NCBI GenBank assembly: GCA_028292405.1
Contig: JAQGMJ010000033.1
Coordinates: 1 to 42,693 of the forward strand
Reading direction: 5' to 3'
Source of the DNA: Betaproteobacteria bacterium
GTDB taxonomy: Bacteria > Pseudomonadota > Gammaproteobacteria > Burkholderiales > JAEUOS01
DNA: 42,693 nt
Position 1 is the first letter of the stretch; every line of letters starts with the position of its first letter. Both the position numbers and the translations under genes were made by a program. Positions 17,637 to 26,075 of the stretch are shown here, in pieces. Below the pieces are notes generated by a model. The model was not told where the DNA came from and searched no databases. It saw only the letters and a list, made by a program, of their open reading frames with translations.

Positions 17637-18533
17637 ATGGATCTGGGTGACGGTCGCGAGAGTGACAACGTAGAGGACCGCCGCGACGAGAGTTACGGCG
17701 GCGGGGGCGGCGGCGGAGGTTTCGGCTTCGGCGGCGGCAGCATCGGCATCGGCGGGGTGATCGTCGCCTTGGTGGCCTCCTATTTCCTCGGCATCAATCC
17801 GATGACCCTGCTGTCGATGTTTGCCGGCGGCGGTGGCGCGCCGGTACAGCAGCAACAGCAGCAGCGCCCGGCGCACGCGCCGGCCAACGGAGACAGCGGG
17901 GCGAAGTTCGTCTCGCAGGTGCTGGCCGACACCGAAGACACCTGGCGCGACATTTTCGCCAAAATGGGCAAGCAGTACGTGGACCCCAAGCTGGTGTTGT
18001 TCCGCAACCGCATCCCGACCGCCTGCGGCACCGGGCAAACGGCTATGGGCCCGTTTTACTGTCCCGGCGATCAGAAGGTGTACATCGACCTGGAGTTTTA
18101 CGACGAGTTGAAAAACCGCTTTCACGCCCCGGGCGAGTTCGCCCAGGCTTATGTGATCGCCCATGAGGTCGGGCACCACGTGCAGAACCTGCTGGGGATT
18201 TCAGCCAAGGTGGACCGGGCGCGCCAGCGCGCTTCGCCCGCCCAGAGCAATGCGCTGTCGGTGCGCCTGGAGTTGCAGGCGGACTGTTTCGCCGGAGTCT
18301 GGGGCTTTAACGCCAACCGTACCCGTCACATCATCCAGGCCGGCGATATCGACGCCGCGCTGAACGCCGCGACGCAGATCGGCGACGACACCCTGCAAAA
18401 GGGCGCCGGGCGCACCGTCAACCCGGACAGCTTTACCCACGGCAGTTCAGCGCAGCGGGTGGAGTGGTTCAAGCGCGGGATCACGACCGGTGATATCAAC
18501 CAGTGCGATACGTTTAAGGCCGCCTCGCTGTAA
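17637..18533 (+). CDS. ypfJ: Neutral zinc metallopeptidase, YpfJ-like, membrane anchored
   Basis: This 298-residue protein belongs to the YpfJ-like neutral zinc metallopeptidases. The acidic N-terminus is followed by a long Gly run (residues 21-40), one hydrophobic segment GGVIVALVASYFLGINPMTL (about 39-58), and a Gln-rich linker (71-76). The catalytic part has the HExxH motif HEVGHHVQ (His176, Glu177, His180) and a later ELQADCFAG helix (around 213) expected to give the third zinc ligand. Cys130 and Cys142 could form a disulfide. The substrate is unknown in this family. The ATG at 17637 gives the normal length. A strong terminator follows. Confidence 0.93.
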   Translation: MDLGDGRESDNVEDRRDESYGGGGGGGGFGFGGGSIGIGGVIVALVASYFLGINPMTLLSMFAGGGGAPVQQQQQQRPAHAPANGDSGAKFVSQVLADTEDTWRDIFAKMGKQYVDPKLVLFRNRIPTACGTGQTAMGPFYCPGDQKVYIDLEFYDELKNRFHAPGEFAQAYVIAHEVGHHVQNLLGISAKVDRARQRASPAQSNALSVRLELQADCFAGVWGFNANRTRHIIQAGDIDAALNAATQIGDDTLQKGAGRTVNPDSFTHGSSAQRVEWFKRGITTGDINQCDTFKAASL

Positions 18534-18543
18534 CCCTCTGTTG

Positions 18544-18573
18544 AATTCCGCGCCGCAGCAGCGGCGCGGAATT
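18544..18573 (+). terminator. Perfect 13-bp hairpin after ypfJ
   Basis: AATTCCGCGCCGC pairs fully with GCGGCGCGGAATT around an AGCA loop, ten bases after the stop codon. The downstream U-run is short (TT after the stem), but the stem itself ends in A/U pairs, so it should work as a terminator. Confidence 0.75.
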
Positions 18574-18614
18574 TGCATGCTTGCCAAGAGTAACCGCATG
18601 GTTAAAAATGGCGC

Positions 18615-19394
18615 ATGCCTACAAAAACAGCAACAAGGCGCAGCCTTGCCCGTTCTCCGGCACCCGCTGCCGCCGCTGTCGCCAGCACCCCGGCCAAAGC
18701 CAAAAGTGCCGCTCATGACGCGCCGGTGCGCTCGCTGGCGGTTCGCGCGGCCAGCAAGAAAGCCGGCCGTGTCACCCGCGACCCGGAGCAGACCCGCCAG
18801 CGCATTTTGATCGCGGCGCAGGCGGAATTCGCGCGCGTGGGCCTGGGCGGGGCGCGGGTGGACCGCATTGCCCAGGAAGCCGGCGCCAACAAGCGCATGC
18901 TGTATTACTACTTCGGCAACAAGGACGACCTGTTCCTGGCGGTGCTGGAGTACACCTACGAACACATTCGCACGGCCGAGAAGGGGCTACACCTGGATGA
19001 AGTAGAGCCAGCCGAGGCGGTGCGCCGCCTGGTGGCCTTCACCTGGAACTATTACCTCGACTACCCGCAGTTCCTGAATCTGCTGAACAGCGAAAACCTG
19101 CACCAGGCGCGGCACCTGAAAAATTCCGGGAAGGTGCGCAGCATGCATTCGCCCTTCATCAGCATGATCGGGCAGATTCTCGAGCGCGGGGCGCGCGACG
19201 GCACCTTCCGCAAGGGGGTGGACCCGATCCAGCTTTATGTTTCGATCGCCGGGCTTTCCTATTTTTACCTCGGTAACAACTATACCCTGTCGGCCATTTT
19301 CGGCCGCGACCTGAAGGCGCCGAAGGCCAAGGCCGAGCGCCTGGCGCACATGACCGAGATGGTGCTGGACTACCTGACCCACCTGCCCGCCTAG
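18615..19394 (+). CDS. TetR/AcrR-family transcriptional regulator
   Basis: This is a DNA-binding regulator of 259 residues. A long Ala/Lys/Arg-rich N-terminal arm (about residues 1-55) precedes the TetR HTH: DPEQTRQRILIAAQAEFARV, then GARVDRIAQEAGANKRMLYYYFGNKDDLFLAVLE (about 56-110), a complete and typical motif. The C-terminal ligand domain has the pattern FLNLLNSENLHQARHLKNSG and a final YLTHLPA, as in regulators found next to catabolic and transporter operons. It lies 152 bases upstream of, and on the same strand as, the Bug-TctBA-catabolic operon. That gap carries a promoter overlapped by a palindrome, so local control of the operon is the best guess. Confidence 0.93.
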   Translation: MPTKTATRRSLARSPAPAAAAVASTPAKAKSAAHDAPVRSLAVRAASKKAGRVTRDPEQTRQRILIAAQAEFARVGLGGARVDRIAQEAGANKRMLYYYFGNKDDLFLAVLEYTYEHIRTAEKGLHLDEVEPAEAVRRLVAFTWNYYLDYPQFLNLLNSENLHQARHLKNSGKVRSMHSPFISMIGQILERGARDGTFRKGVDPIQLYVSIAGLSYFYLGNNYTLSAIFGRDLKAPKAKAERLAHMTEMVLDYLTHLPA

Positions 19395-19466
19395 GAGCGC
19401 AGGCGCCTGTGTGCGCCAAAACAAGCCGCTTTACGGCCATCCAGGCCGTACTTTTACCGCCATAAA

Positions 19467-19512
19467 TTGACAGATAGCCCGCGGTTTTGTACATTGTTAA
19501 CCGGTTGGTTAC
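19467..19512 (+). promoter_or_regulatory. Sigma70 promoter with overlapping palindromic operator
   Basis: A perfect -35 TTGACA (19467-19472) is followed after 17 bases by TACATT (19490-19495, four of six matches to TATAAT). Immediately downstream, at the expected start of transcription, stands GTTAACCGGTTGGTTAC (19496-19512) with the perfect eight-base palindrome AACCGGTT. The position fits repression by the TetR-type regulator encoded just upstream. The ATG of the first operon gene follows at 19547 after a GGAG. Confidence 0.65.
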
Positions 19513-19546
19513 AACAACGAAGTTCAAATAACTAGGAGTCGGAGAC

Positions 19547-20578
19547 ATGGAGAAGCGCCGTTTCGTCAAAACGCTGGTCGCCTGCGCCGTTGGTAGCGTC
19601 GCGCTGGGCAGCCTGGCCCTCCCGGGTATCGCCCACGCGCAATCGTGGAAGCCGAACAAGCCGATCACCATCATCGTGCCCTGGGCCGCCGGCGGCTCGA
19701 CCGACCAGGTGACCCGCGCCACCGCAGCCGAGCTGGAAGATGCGTTGAAGCAAAAGGTGGTGATCGTCAACCAGCCGGGCGCCTCGGGCTCGATCGGCAC
19801 CAAGAGCGCGCTGGAAGCGGCCAAAGACGGCTATACGTGGTCGGCTGGCGCGGCGCAGGACCTGGGCGCTTATGAAACCCTGGGCATGCTGAAGACGCGC
19901 ATCGGCGAATGGCACCTGTTCCTCAACGTCGCCAACGTCGGCCTGCTCGGCGTGAACATGAATACCAAGTACATGAACGCGAAGGACCTGATCGACGCCA
20001 TGAAGGCCAGGCCGAGCCAGATCAGCGTCGCCACCGCTGGCGTGACTTCTTCCGGCCACGCGGCGATGGACCTGGTGGCCAAGGCCACCGGCGTGAAATA
20101 TCGCCATGTCACCTACGACGGCGGCAACCCGGCAGTCGTGGCCACGGTGGCCGGCGAAACCGAAGTGACGTCGCAACTGGCCGTGGAGCAGGCCGAGATG
20201 GTGCGCGGCAAGCGCCTGCGCCCGCTGGCGACCATCAGCGACCAGCCGCTGGAGCTGGAAGGCTTCGGCACCATCGATCCGCTCTCCAAGACCGTGCCGG
20301 GCTTCAAGGCGCCGGTGAACTATTTCGGTATCTTCATCCCGAAAGGCGTGCCCGATGAAGTGGTGAAGACGGTGGAAGCGGTGTGGAAGAACAACATCGC
20401 CAAGAGCGCGGCGCTGAAGAAGTATGCGGTGTCCAAGGGCGCGCTGTTCTCGCCGCTCTATGGCGCGGAAGCGCAGACCGCGGTGGCGCCGGCGGTACAG
20501 GCCAATGCCTGGAGCCTGTTCGAGACCGGCAAGGCGAAGGTGTCGCCGGATACCGTCGGCATTCCGAAGCCGCAGTAA
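19547..20578 (+). CDS. tctC: Bug/TctC-family substrate-binding protein, first gene of the catabolic operon
   Basis: This is a periplasmic carboxylate receptor of 343 residues. The signal region MEKRRFVKTLVACAVGSVAL has a KRRFVK stretch that loosely resembles a twin-arginine motif and is cleaved near IAHAQS. The mature protein starts SWKPNKPITIIVPWAAGG, then VVIVNQPGASGSIGTKSALE and AKDGYTW, all standard Bug segments. A later VTSQLAVEQAEM and PLATISDQPLEL also fit. Here Trp replaces the usual Tyr in IVPWAAGG. AGGAGTCGGAG lies before the ATG. It is followed by its own TctB and TctA, so the trio is a complete transporter. Co-transcribed enzymes suggest a sugar-acid-like ligand. Confidence 0.94.
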   Translation: MEKRRFVKTLVACAVGSVALGSLALPGIAHAQSWKPNKPITIIVPWAAGGSTDQVTRATAAELEDALKQKVVIVNQPGASGSIGTKSALEAAKDGYTWSAGAAQDLGAYETLGMLKTRIGEWHLFLNVANVGLLGVNMNTKYMNAKDLIDAMKARPSQISVATAGVTSSGHAAMDLVAKATGVKYRHVTYDGGNPAVVATVAGETEVTSQLAVEQAEMVRGKRLRPLATISDQPLELEGFGTIDPLSKTVPGFKAPVNYFGIFIPKGVPDEVVKTVEAVWKNNIAKSAALKKYAVSKGALFSPLYGAEAQTAVAPAVQANAWSLFETGKAKVSPDTVGIPKPQ

Positions 20579-20651
20579 GGGTGCAGGGCCGGCGGGCGCG
20601 CCTATGCGCCCCGCCGCCGAGTTGATCGTTTCATTTTTTCAGGTTCCTATC

Positions 20652-21185
20652 GTGCATTCCGATTCTGCAGGTGAAGGCCGCGCTGCCACGCCGCGCGCCG
20701 ATTTCATCGCGGCGCTGGTGTGGATAGTCTTTGGCGCGGCGGTGCTGATCGGTTCCTGGCGCATGGACCGGCTGGAGAGCCAGGACATCAACCCGTACAC
20801 CATTCCCGGGCTGGTGCCGGGGCTGCTGGGCATCGCGGTGGTGTTTTTCGGCTTGCTGATGCTATTTCGCGCCTGGAGCCAGGGGGCGCTGACGCCTGCC
20901 GGCGGCGCGGACGGGCGGGAGGCGAAGCCGGGCGAGCACAGGCGCTTTGCGCTGGTGCTGCTGCCCTGCCTGATTTTCGGCGTGGGATTGCTCGGGCACG
21001 GGCTGCCGTTCTGGGCGGCAGCGGCGCTTTACGTCACCTCGACCATCCTGATCTTGCAATACCCGGAGCGCAAGGCGGCTGGCCAGCTGGCGCGCGGCGT
21101 TGTCGCCGCGACGGTCATCGGGCTGTGCGCCGGCGGATTGATTACCTTGGTGTTCCAGGAATTTTTCCTGGTACGCCTGCCCTGA
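20652..21185 (+). CDS. tctB: TctB-family small permease
   Basis: This is the small membrane subunit of the operon's transporter. I chose the GTG at 20652 (GTG-HSDSAGEG...) because it leaves about 16 residues before the first helix DFIAALVWIVFGAAVLIGSW, the family norm, and AGGT lies upstream. An ATG at 20604 would add 16 residues. Four hydrophobic segments are visible, including LVPGLLGIAVVFFGLLMLF and a last one around VVAATVIGLCAGGLITLVF. The loop ESQDINPYTIPGLVPG is the conserved TctB N-terminal loop. Length is about 177 residues. It is followed after 15 bases by tctA. Confidence 0.87.
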   Translation: MHSDSAGEGRAATPRADFIAALVWIVFGAAVLIGSWRMDRLESQDINPYTIPGLVPGLLGIAVVFFGLLMLFRAWSQGALTPAGGADGREAKPGEHRRFALVLLPCLIFGVGLLGHGLPFWAAAALYVTSTILILQYPERKAAGQLARGVVAATVIGLCAGGLITLVFQEFFLVRLP

Positions 21186-21200
21186 GAGAAAGGTCGCGCG

Positions 21201-22730
21201 ATGCTTGAAGGCCTTTCGATGCTGGGGCATTCCTACCTCAGCTTCCTCAATTTCTGGTCGATTGCCTACGGGCTGGGCGGCGCTTTTCTCGGCATCCTGG
21301 TCGGCTGCATGCCGGGGCTTTCCGCCACGCTGTGCATTGCGCTGTTGACCACGCTGACGCTCAAGATGGAGGCGAACAACGCCATCCTGATCCTGATCTG
21401 CTCCTATGTCGGCACCTTGTACGGCGGCTCGCGCTCGGCGATCTTGCTGAACATTCCGGGCACGGCGGCCAACGCCGCCTCCTGCGCGGACGGCCATGCC
21501 CTGGCGCTGCGCGGCGAGGCGGGGCGGGCCATCGGCATCGCCACTTCGGGGGCGTTCTGCGGCACGCTGTTCGGCGTGCTCTGCCTGGCGGCGTTTACGC
21601 CGGCCCTGGCGGAAGTGGCGCTGAAGTTCGGCGCGTATGAGTTTTTCTGGCTGGCGCTGTTCGGCGTGGCGATGTCGGGCAGCATCGTCGGCGACGACCC
21701 GATCAAGGGCTGGCTGATGGGCGCGCTGGGCCTGATCTTCGCGCAAATCGGCGAGGAGGGGCTGTATGCGTACAACCGCTTCACCTTCGGCTGGGACCAG
21801 TTGTCCGGCGGCATTTCGCTGATTCCGGCGCTGATCGGCGCTTTCGGTTTCGCCGAGGTGCTGACCATACTCTCCGATCCGATCGAGAAGAAACTGGTGG
21901 AGATGAAGGACTCGACCCTGCCGCGCTTCCGCGAAGTGGCGCAGTACTGGAAGACGGTTCTGCGCTCGGGCGCGATCGGCGTGCTCACCGGCCTGTTGCC
22001 GGGTGTGGGCGAGGATGCGGGGGCGTGGATGTCGTATGCCGGCGCGCGCGCTGTGAGCAAGGAGAAGGAGTTGTTCGGCAAGGGCTCGATCGATGGACTG
22101 ATGGCGGCGGAGACGGGCGACATGTCGTCGATTCCCGGACACATCATCCCGTGTCTCGCGCTGGGCATTCCGGGCTCGGCGCCCTCCGCCGTGCTGATGG
22201 CGGCGATGATCATTCACGGCATCCAGCCCGGGCCGATGATGATGATCGCCCATCCGCAATTCGTCTACGACGTGGTGGCGATGACCACGCTGGCCACCTG
22301 TTCCATTTTGCTGTTTGGCCTATTCATGGTGCGCCCGCTGCTGCTGGTGCTGCGGATCAAGCGCTCGGTGCTGATGCCGATCATTTTCCTGCTGGCCTCG
22401 GTGGGCGCGTACGCCAGCGCCTCGCGGCTGTTCGATGTGTATGCGATGCTGGTGATCGGCGTCGGCGCCTACTTCCTGCGCAAAAAGGGTTACCAGATGG
22501 CGCCCTTCGTGCTCGGCCTGGTGCTCGGGCATCTGCTCGACAAGAGCCTGCGCCGCGGGCTGGTGCTGTCCGACGGCAGCGTGCTGCCGTTTTTGACCCG
22601 GCCGATTTGCGCGGTGCTGGCATTGGTGACCGTGTTCACCATGCTGATGTACATCCCGGCGGTGAACCGCGGCGTGAAGGCCGCCTTCGGCTGGTGCAAG
22701 GGCTTGGTTTTTTCCGGCAAGGCGGCATAG
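21201..22730 (+). CDS. tctA: TctA-family large permease
   Basis: This is the large transport subunit (509 residues, normal length). It starts MLEGLSMLGHSYLSFLNFWS. TctA marks are GCMPGLSATLCIALLTTLTL near residue 35, YVGTLYGGSRSAILLNIPGT near 70-90, TGLLPGVGEDAGAWMSYAGA near 255-275, and PCLALGIPGSAPSAVLMAAM near 315-335. About a dozen hydrophobic segments are visible. GAGAGAAAGG lies before the ATG. It stands between tctB and the sugar isomerase gene, which begins only four bases after its stop, linking transport to the downstream enzymes. Confidence 0.95.
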   Translation: MLEGLSMLGHSYLSFLNFWSIAYGLGGAFLGILVGCMPGLSATLCIALLTTLTLKMEANNAILILICSYVGTLYGGSRSAILLNIPGTAANAASCADGHALALRGEAGRAIGIATSGAFCGTLFGVLCLAAFTPALAEVALKFGAYEFFWLALFGVAMSGSIVGDDPIKGWLMGALGLIFAQIGEEGLYAYNRFTFGWDQLSGGISLIPALIGAFGFAEVLTILSDPIEKKLVEMKDSTLPRFREVAQYWKTVLRSGAIGVLTGLLPGVGEDAGAWMSYAGARAVSKEKELFGKGSIDGLMAAETGDMSSIPGHIIPCLALGIPGSAPSAVLMAAMIIHGIQPGPMMMIAHPQFVYDVVAMTTLATCSILLFGLFMVRPLLLVLRIKRSVLMPIIFLLASVGAYASASRLFDVYAMLVIGVGAYFLRKKGYQMAPFVLGLVLGHLLDKSLRRGLVLSDGSVLPFLTRPICAVLALVTVFTMLMYIPAVNRGVKAAFGWCKGLVFSGKAA

Positions 22731-22734
22731 GCAA

Positions 22735-23574
22735 ATGTTTCCCCTCGCGCTGTGCAACGAGATTCTGCGGCCGCTGCCTTTCGCGGAGCAATGCAGGGCG
22801 GCGGCGGCGCTCGGCTATATGGGTCTGGAGGTGGCGCCGTTTACCCTCGCCGAAGACCCGATGCGCATTACCGACGAAGAGGCGCGCGGCTTTGCGCACG
22901 TCGCCGCCGGGCACGGCATTTCGATCACCGGGCTGCACTGGTTGCTGGTGGCGCCTTCGGGCCTGTCGATGGTCAGCGCGGACGCCGCATTGCGCCGGCG
23001 TACTGCCGAGGTGATGTGCCGCATGGTTGAGCTGTGCGCGCTGATGGGCGGCAAATACCTGGTGCACGGCTCGCCCAAGCAGCGCTCGGTACCGCCGGGC
23101 GAGAGCCGCGAGGCAACGCTGGCGCGCGCGCGCGAATGCCTGGCCGGCGCGGCGCAAAGGGCGCAGGAATGCGGCGTGACCTATTGCATCGAGCCCCTGG
23201 CGCGCAACGAGACCGATGTGCTCAACACCGTAGCAGAAGCAGCGGCGCTGGTCGACGAAATCGCCTTGCCCTCCTTCAAGACCATGATCGATTGCAGCGC
23301 GGCCGGGCAGACCGAGGCGCTGCCGGTGCACGAACTTGTCGCACGCTGGCTACCGACCGGCAAGATCGGCCACGTGCAGGTAAACGACCCGAACCGGCGC
23401 GCGCCAGGCCAGGGTATGCTGGAGTTCGCGCCTGTCCTCGCCGCGCTCAAGGCCGGCGGTTACCGGGGCGTGCTGGCGGTCGAATCGTTCGACTATGTAC
23501 CGGACGGCATGGCGTCGGCGGCGTATGCCATCGCCTACCTGCGGGGTGTGGAACAGGCGATGCCACACGCCTGA
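22735..23574 (+). CDS. Sugar isomerase/epimerase, TIM barrel (tagatose-3-epimerase-like)
   Basis: This is a cytoplasmic TIM-barrel enzyme of the xylose-isomerase-like/AP-endonuclease 2 fold (279 residues). The four metal ligands of D-tagatose 3-epimerase-type enzymes are all seen at near-standard spacing: Glu153 in CIEPLARNETD, Asp186 in MIDCSAA, His213 in GHVQVNDPN and Glu250 in LAVESFDY. Such enzymes move protons on keto-sugars or carry out eliminations on 3-keto-sugars, so epimerisation at a carbon next to a carbonyl is the likely reaction. The substrate is unknown. It lies four bases after tctA and 29 before the enolase-like gene, in the middle of one transcription unit. Confidence 0.88.
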   Translation: MFPLALCNEILRPLPFAEQCRAAAALGYMGLEVAPFTLAEDPMRITDEEARGFAHVAAGHGISITGLHWLLVAPSGLSMVSADAALRRRTAEVMCRMVELCALMGGKYLVHGSPKQRSVPPGESREATLARARECLAGAAQRAQECGVTYCIEPLARNETDVLNTVAEAAALVDEIALPSFKTMIDCSAAGQTEALPVHELVARWLPTGKIGHVQVNDPNRRAPGQGMLEFAPVLAALKAGGYRGVLAVESFDYVPDGMASAAYAIAYLRGVEQAMPHA

Positions 23575-23603
23575 ATATCGAAGAGCAACAATACCGGACC
23601 ACC

Positions 23604-25013
23604 ATGAGCACTTTCAAGATTGCCGCCATCGATTTGTTCGAACGCAAGGTGAATTTGCGCCTGCCGTTCCGTTTCGGCGTGGTCACCCTCACCGCCTGCC
23701 CGCAAGCCTTTGTGCGGACGGTGATCGAGATGCCTGATGGCCGCAAGATCACGGGTACTTCGGCTGAACTTATGGTACCCAAGTGGTTCGACAAGACCCT
23801 GGCGCTATCCAACGAAGAGATTTTCACGCAATTGCGCGATGTGGTGCACATCGCGCGCGACGGCTACCTGAGTGATCCCGCGGCGACCACCGCCTTCGGC
23901 CATTTCGCGCGGCACTACGATGGCCACCTGCTGGCCTGCGCGGCGAAAAGCTACAACCCGCTGCTCGCCAATTACGGCCCGGCGCTGATCGACCGCGCCC
24001 TGCTGGACGCGCTGTGCCGTGCGCACGGCGCCTCGTTCTACACGGCGATGCAGCGCAACCTGCCGGGCGTCAATGAGGCGCGGCGCGAGTTCGCCGACTT
24101 CAGTTTCAACACCTTTCTCGCGCGCCAGAAGCCGGCCGCAGGCATCGAGGCGCGCCACACCGTCGGCCTGGTCGATGCGATTACCGCGGCGGACCTGAAG
24201 GAGCCGGTGAACGACGGCCTGCCGGAAACCCTGGAAGACGTGGTCCGGACCTATGGCCACCGCTATTTCAAGCTCAAGGTGGGCGGCAAGATCGACGCCG
24301 ACATCGAGCGCCTGACGCAAATCGCGGCCGTGCTGGATCGCGCCGAGGCGCCCTACTTCGCTTCGCTGGACGGCAACGAACAATATGAGAATGCGGATGG
24401 CGTGGCCGAACTGCTTTCGCGCATCACCGCCACGCCCGCGCTGCGCAGGCTTTACGAGTCGATCCTGTTCATCGAGCAGCCGATCAACCGCAAGCAGGCG
24501 CTACAGGCGGACGTCAGCAGCCTGAACGTCTATCGCCCGGTGATCATCGACGAATCCGACGGCGAGCTGGATACTTTTGTGGCGGCGCGCGGACACGGCT
24601 ATAGCGGCGTTTCCTCAAAGACTTGCAAGGGTATCTACCGGTCGGTGCTCAATGCCGCGCGCTGCGCGCAGTGGAACGCGCAGGAGGGCGGCAAGCGTTA
24701 CTTTCTTTCCGCCGAGGACCTCACCACCCAGGCCGGGCTTTCGGTGCAGCAGGACCTGGCACTGGTCAACCTGCTGGGCATCACCCATGTCGAGCGCAAC
24801 GGCCACCACTACGTCAACGGCATGGCGGCGCTGCCGGAGAACGAGCAGCGCAACTTCCTGGCAGCGCATCCTGACCTCTACGAGCAAAGCCACGGCGCGG
24901 TGCGCCTGAAAATCCGCCAGGGCCGCCTCGCCATCGCATCGCTCGACTGCACCGGTTACGCCAGCGCGGCGCAGCCGGACTTCAACGCCATGCAGGAACT
25001 GGCGCGGCCATGA
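23604..25013 (+). CDS. Enolase-superfamily (mandelate racemase/muconate lactonizing-like) protein, long form
   Basis: A 469-residue protein with the layout of enolase-superfamily acid-sugar dehydratases, racemases and lactonizing enzymes, which abstract a proton next to a carboxylate. The barrel has KLK (Lys223, Lys225) at the second strand, metal-ligand candidates Asp256 (LDGNEQ), Glu291 (IEQP) and Asp316/Glu317 (IIDESDG), and Lys339 in SSKTCKG opposite. The N-terminal capping domain (1-150) reads FKIAAIDLFERKVNLRLPFR. It is longer than the usual 350-400 residues, with an unusual HYVNGMAALPENEQRNFLAA tail region. The ATG at 23604 is used; the frame is open upstream only by overlap with the previous gene. 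It overlaps the next gene by four bases. Confidence 0.83.
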   Translation: MSTFKIAAIDLFERKVNLRLPFRFGVVTLTACPQAFVRTVIEMPDGRKITGTSAELMVPKWFDKTLALSNEEIFTQLRDVVHIARDGYLSDPAATTAFGHFARHYDGHLLACAAKSYNPLLANYGPALIDRALLDALCRAHGASFYTAMQRNLPGVNEARREFADFSFNTFLARQKPAAGIEARHTVGLVDAITAADLKEPVNDGLPETLEDVVRTYGHRYFKLKVGGKIDADIERLTQIAAVLDRAEAPYFASLDGNEQYENADGVAELLSRITATPALRRLYESILFIEQPINRKQALQADVSSLNVYRPVIIDESDGELDTFVAARGHGYSGVSSKTCKGIYRSVLNAARCAQWNAQEGGKRYFLSAEDLTTQAGLSVQQDLALVNLLGITHVERNGHHYVNGMAALPENEQRNFLAAHPDLYEQSHGAVRLKIRQGRLAIASLDCTGYASAAQPDFNAMQELARP

Positions 25014-25900
25014 GCCATTCTGCGGGCACGGTCGGCGTGGTCGGCCTCGGCCTGGTGGGCAGCGCAGTGGCCGCGCGCCTGCGCGAAGCTGGCTTTGCGG
25101 TGGCGGGTTACGACCCGCGCGCCGCAGCCGCCGAGGCGCTTTTACAGGCCGGCGGCACCCCGCTGGCAAGCGCGGCCGCCGTGGGGACGGTGGCGTGCGT
25201 GGTGTTTGTGGCGGTGTTCGATACCGAGCAGGTCGAACGGGTGATCGAGGGCGCGCAAGGGCTGATGCAGGCGCAGCCGCGCCCCGGCACCATCGTCAAC
25301 CTCGCCACCGCCGATCCCGAACGCATCGCCGCACTGGCTGCGCGCCTGCAGGCGCAGGATGTGGCGCTGATCGAGGCGCCGCTTTCCGGCTCCAGCGCAC
25401 AGATTGCGGCTGGCGAATCGTCAATGCTGCTGGGCGGCGCACCGCAGGCCATCGCCGCCTGCGAGGAACTACTCGCCGCCGTCACTGCTACTCGCTTGTA
25501 TGCAGGCATCGCCGGCATGGGCGCGCGCGCCAAGCTGGCTACCAACCTGGTGCTCGGCCTGAACCGTGCGGCGCTGGCCGAGGGCATGGTGTTCGCCGAA
25601 CGCCTGGGCATTGCCCCGGACAAGTTTCTCGAACTGGTACTGCATTCGCCGGCGAGATCGTTCGCCGCCGAAACGCGGGGCGCGCAAATGGCGGCCGGCG
25701 ACGGCACGCCGGTTTCGCGCATCGCCCAGCATTTGAAAGACGTCGAGTTGATGCTGACCTACGCCAAGAAGGCGAAGCAGGCCCTGCCGCTCTCCGCGGC
25801 CCACGCCGCGCTGATGCGCGCCGCGGTGGCGGCCGGCGACGGCGAACTCGATAACACAGCGATCGTGCGGCAAATTCGCCGCGAAACTTCGAATACCTGA
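25010..25900 (+). CDS. NAD(P)-dependent beta-hydroxyacid dehydrogenase (3-hydroxyisobutyrate/tartronate-semialdehyde type)
   Basis: This is an oxidoreductase of the 3-hydroxyisobutyrate dehydrogenase superfamily (296 residues). The N-terminal Rossmann domain has GVVGLGLVGSAVAARL (GxGxxG at 12-17). The substrate loop is EAPLSGSSAQIAAGESSMLLGG (about 122-143), matching the family APVSGG..A..G motif. The catalytic Lys175 stands in GARAKLATNL, with Asn179 behind it, and HLKDVELML is the C-terminal Lys-Asp pair. Members reduce tartronate semialdehyde or oxidise hydroxyacids such as glycerate. Next to an enolase-superfamily protein and an aldolase-like protein it could play the reductase role known from glucarate breakdown. 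It starts in an ATGA overlap with the preceding gene. Confidence 0.9.
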   Translation: MSHSAGTVGVVGLGLVGSAVAARLREAGFAVAGYDPRAAAAEALLQAGGTPLASAAAVGTVACVVFVAVFDTEQVERVIEGAQGLMQAQPRPGTIVNLATADPERIAALAARLQAQDVALIEAPLSGSSAQIAAGESSMLLGGAPQAIAACEELLAAVTATRLYAGIAGMGARAKLATNLVLGLNRAALAEGMVFAERLGIAPDKFLELVLHSPARSFAAETRGAQMAAGDGTPVSRIAQHLKDVELMLTYAKKAKQALPLSAAHAALMRAAVAAGDGELDNTAIVRQIRRETSNT

Positions 25901-25920
25901 ATTTCCGAAGGAGAATCACC

Positions 25921-26028
25921 ATGGCACAGCAAAGACTTGGCATCATCATGAATGGCAAGGCGACGAAAACGCGCGGTCCGTCGCCTGCTGCGCAGCCGGC
26001 GGCCGGTGACGCCGCAGCTTCGGTCTAA
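25921..26028 (+). CDS. 35-codon ORF made from a duplicated gene start
   Basis: A short frame with its own GAAGGAG lies just before the Gfo/Idh gene. Its first 12 codons ([12 protein letters not shown]) are identical at DNA level to the first 12 of that gene. The rest ([20 protein letters not shown]...) has no resemblance to a known protein. Its TAA is part of the TAAGGAG ribosome-binding site of the real gene, so translation may be coupled. It may be a non-functional scar or act as a leader; I lean to a scar. Confidence 0.5.
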   Translation: MAQQRLGIIMNGKATKTRGPSPAAQPAAGDAAASV

Positions 26029-26075
26029 GGAGTAGAGACATGGCACAGCAAAGACTTGGCATCATCATGAATGGC
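25921..26075. repeat. 36-bp direct repeat spanning the start of the Gfo/Idh gene
   Basis: Positions 25921-25956 and 26040-26075 are identical over 36 bases, beginning at ATGGCACAGC and ending CATGAATGGC. The bases before each ATG (CACC versus AGAC) differ except for the last C, so the copy begins at or one base before the start codon. The copies are 119 bases apart. Confidence 0.95.

Noticed and set aside
20862..22259. A 465-codon open frame on the minus strand
   Set aside because: Antisense to tctB and tctA; His/Arg/Gln-rich without domains.
23034..23603. Upstream extension of the enolase-like frame
   Set aside because: It overlaps the epimerase gene in another frame and has no enolase-family character; the ATG at 23604 matches the family N-terminus.
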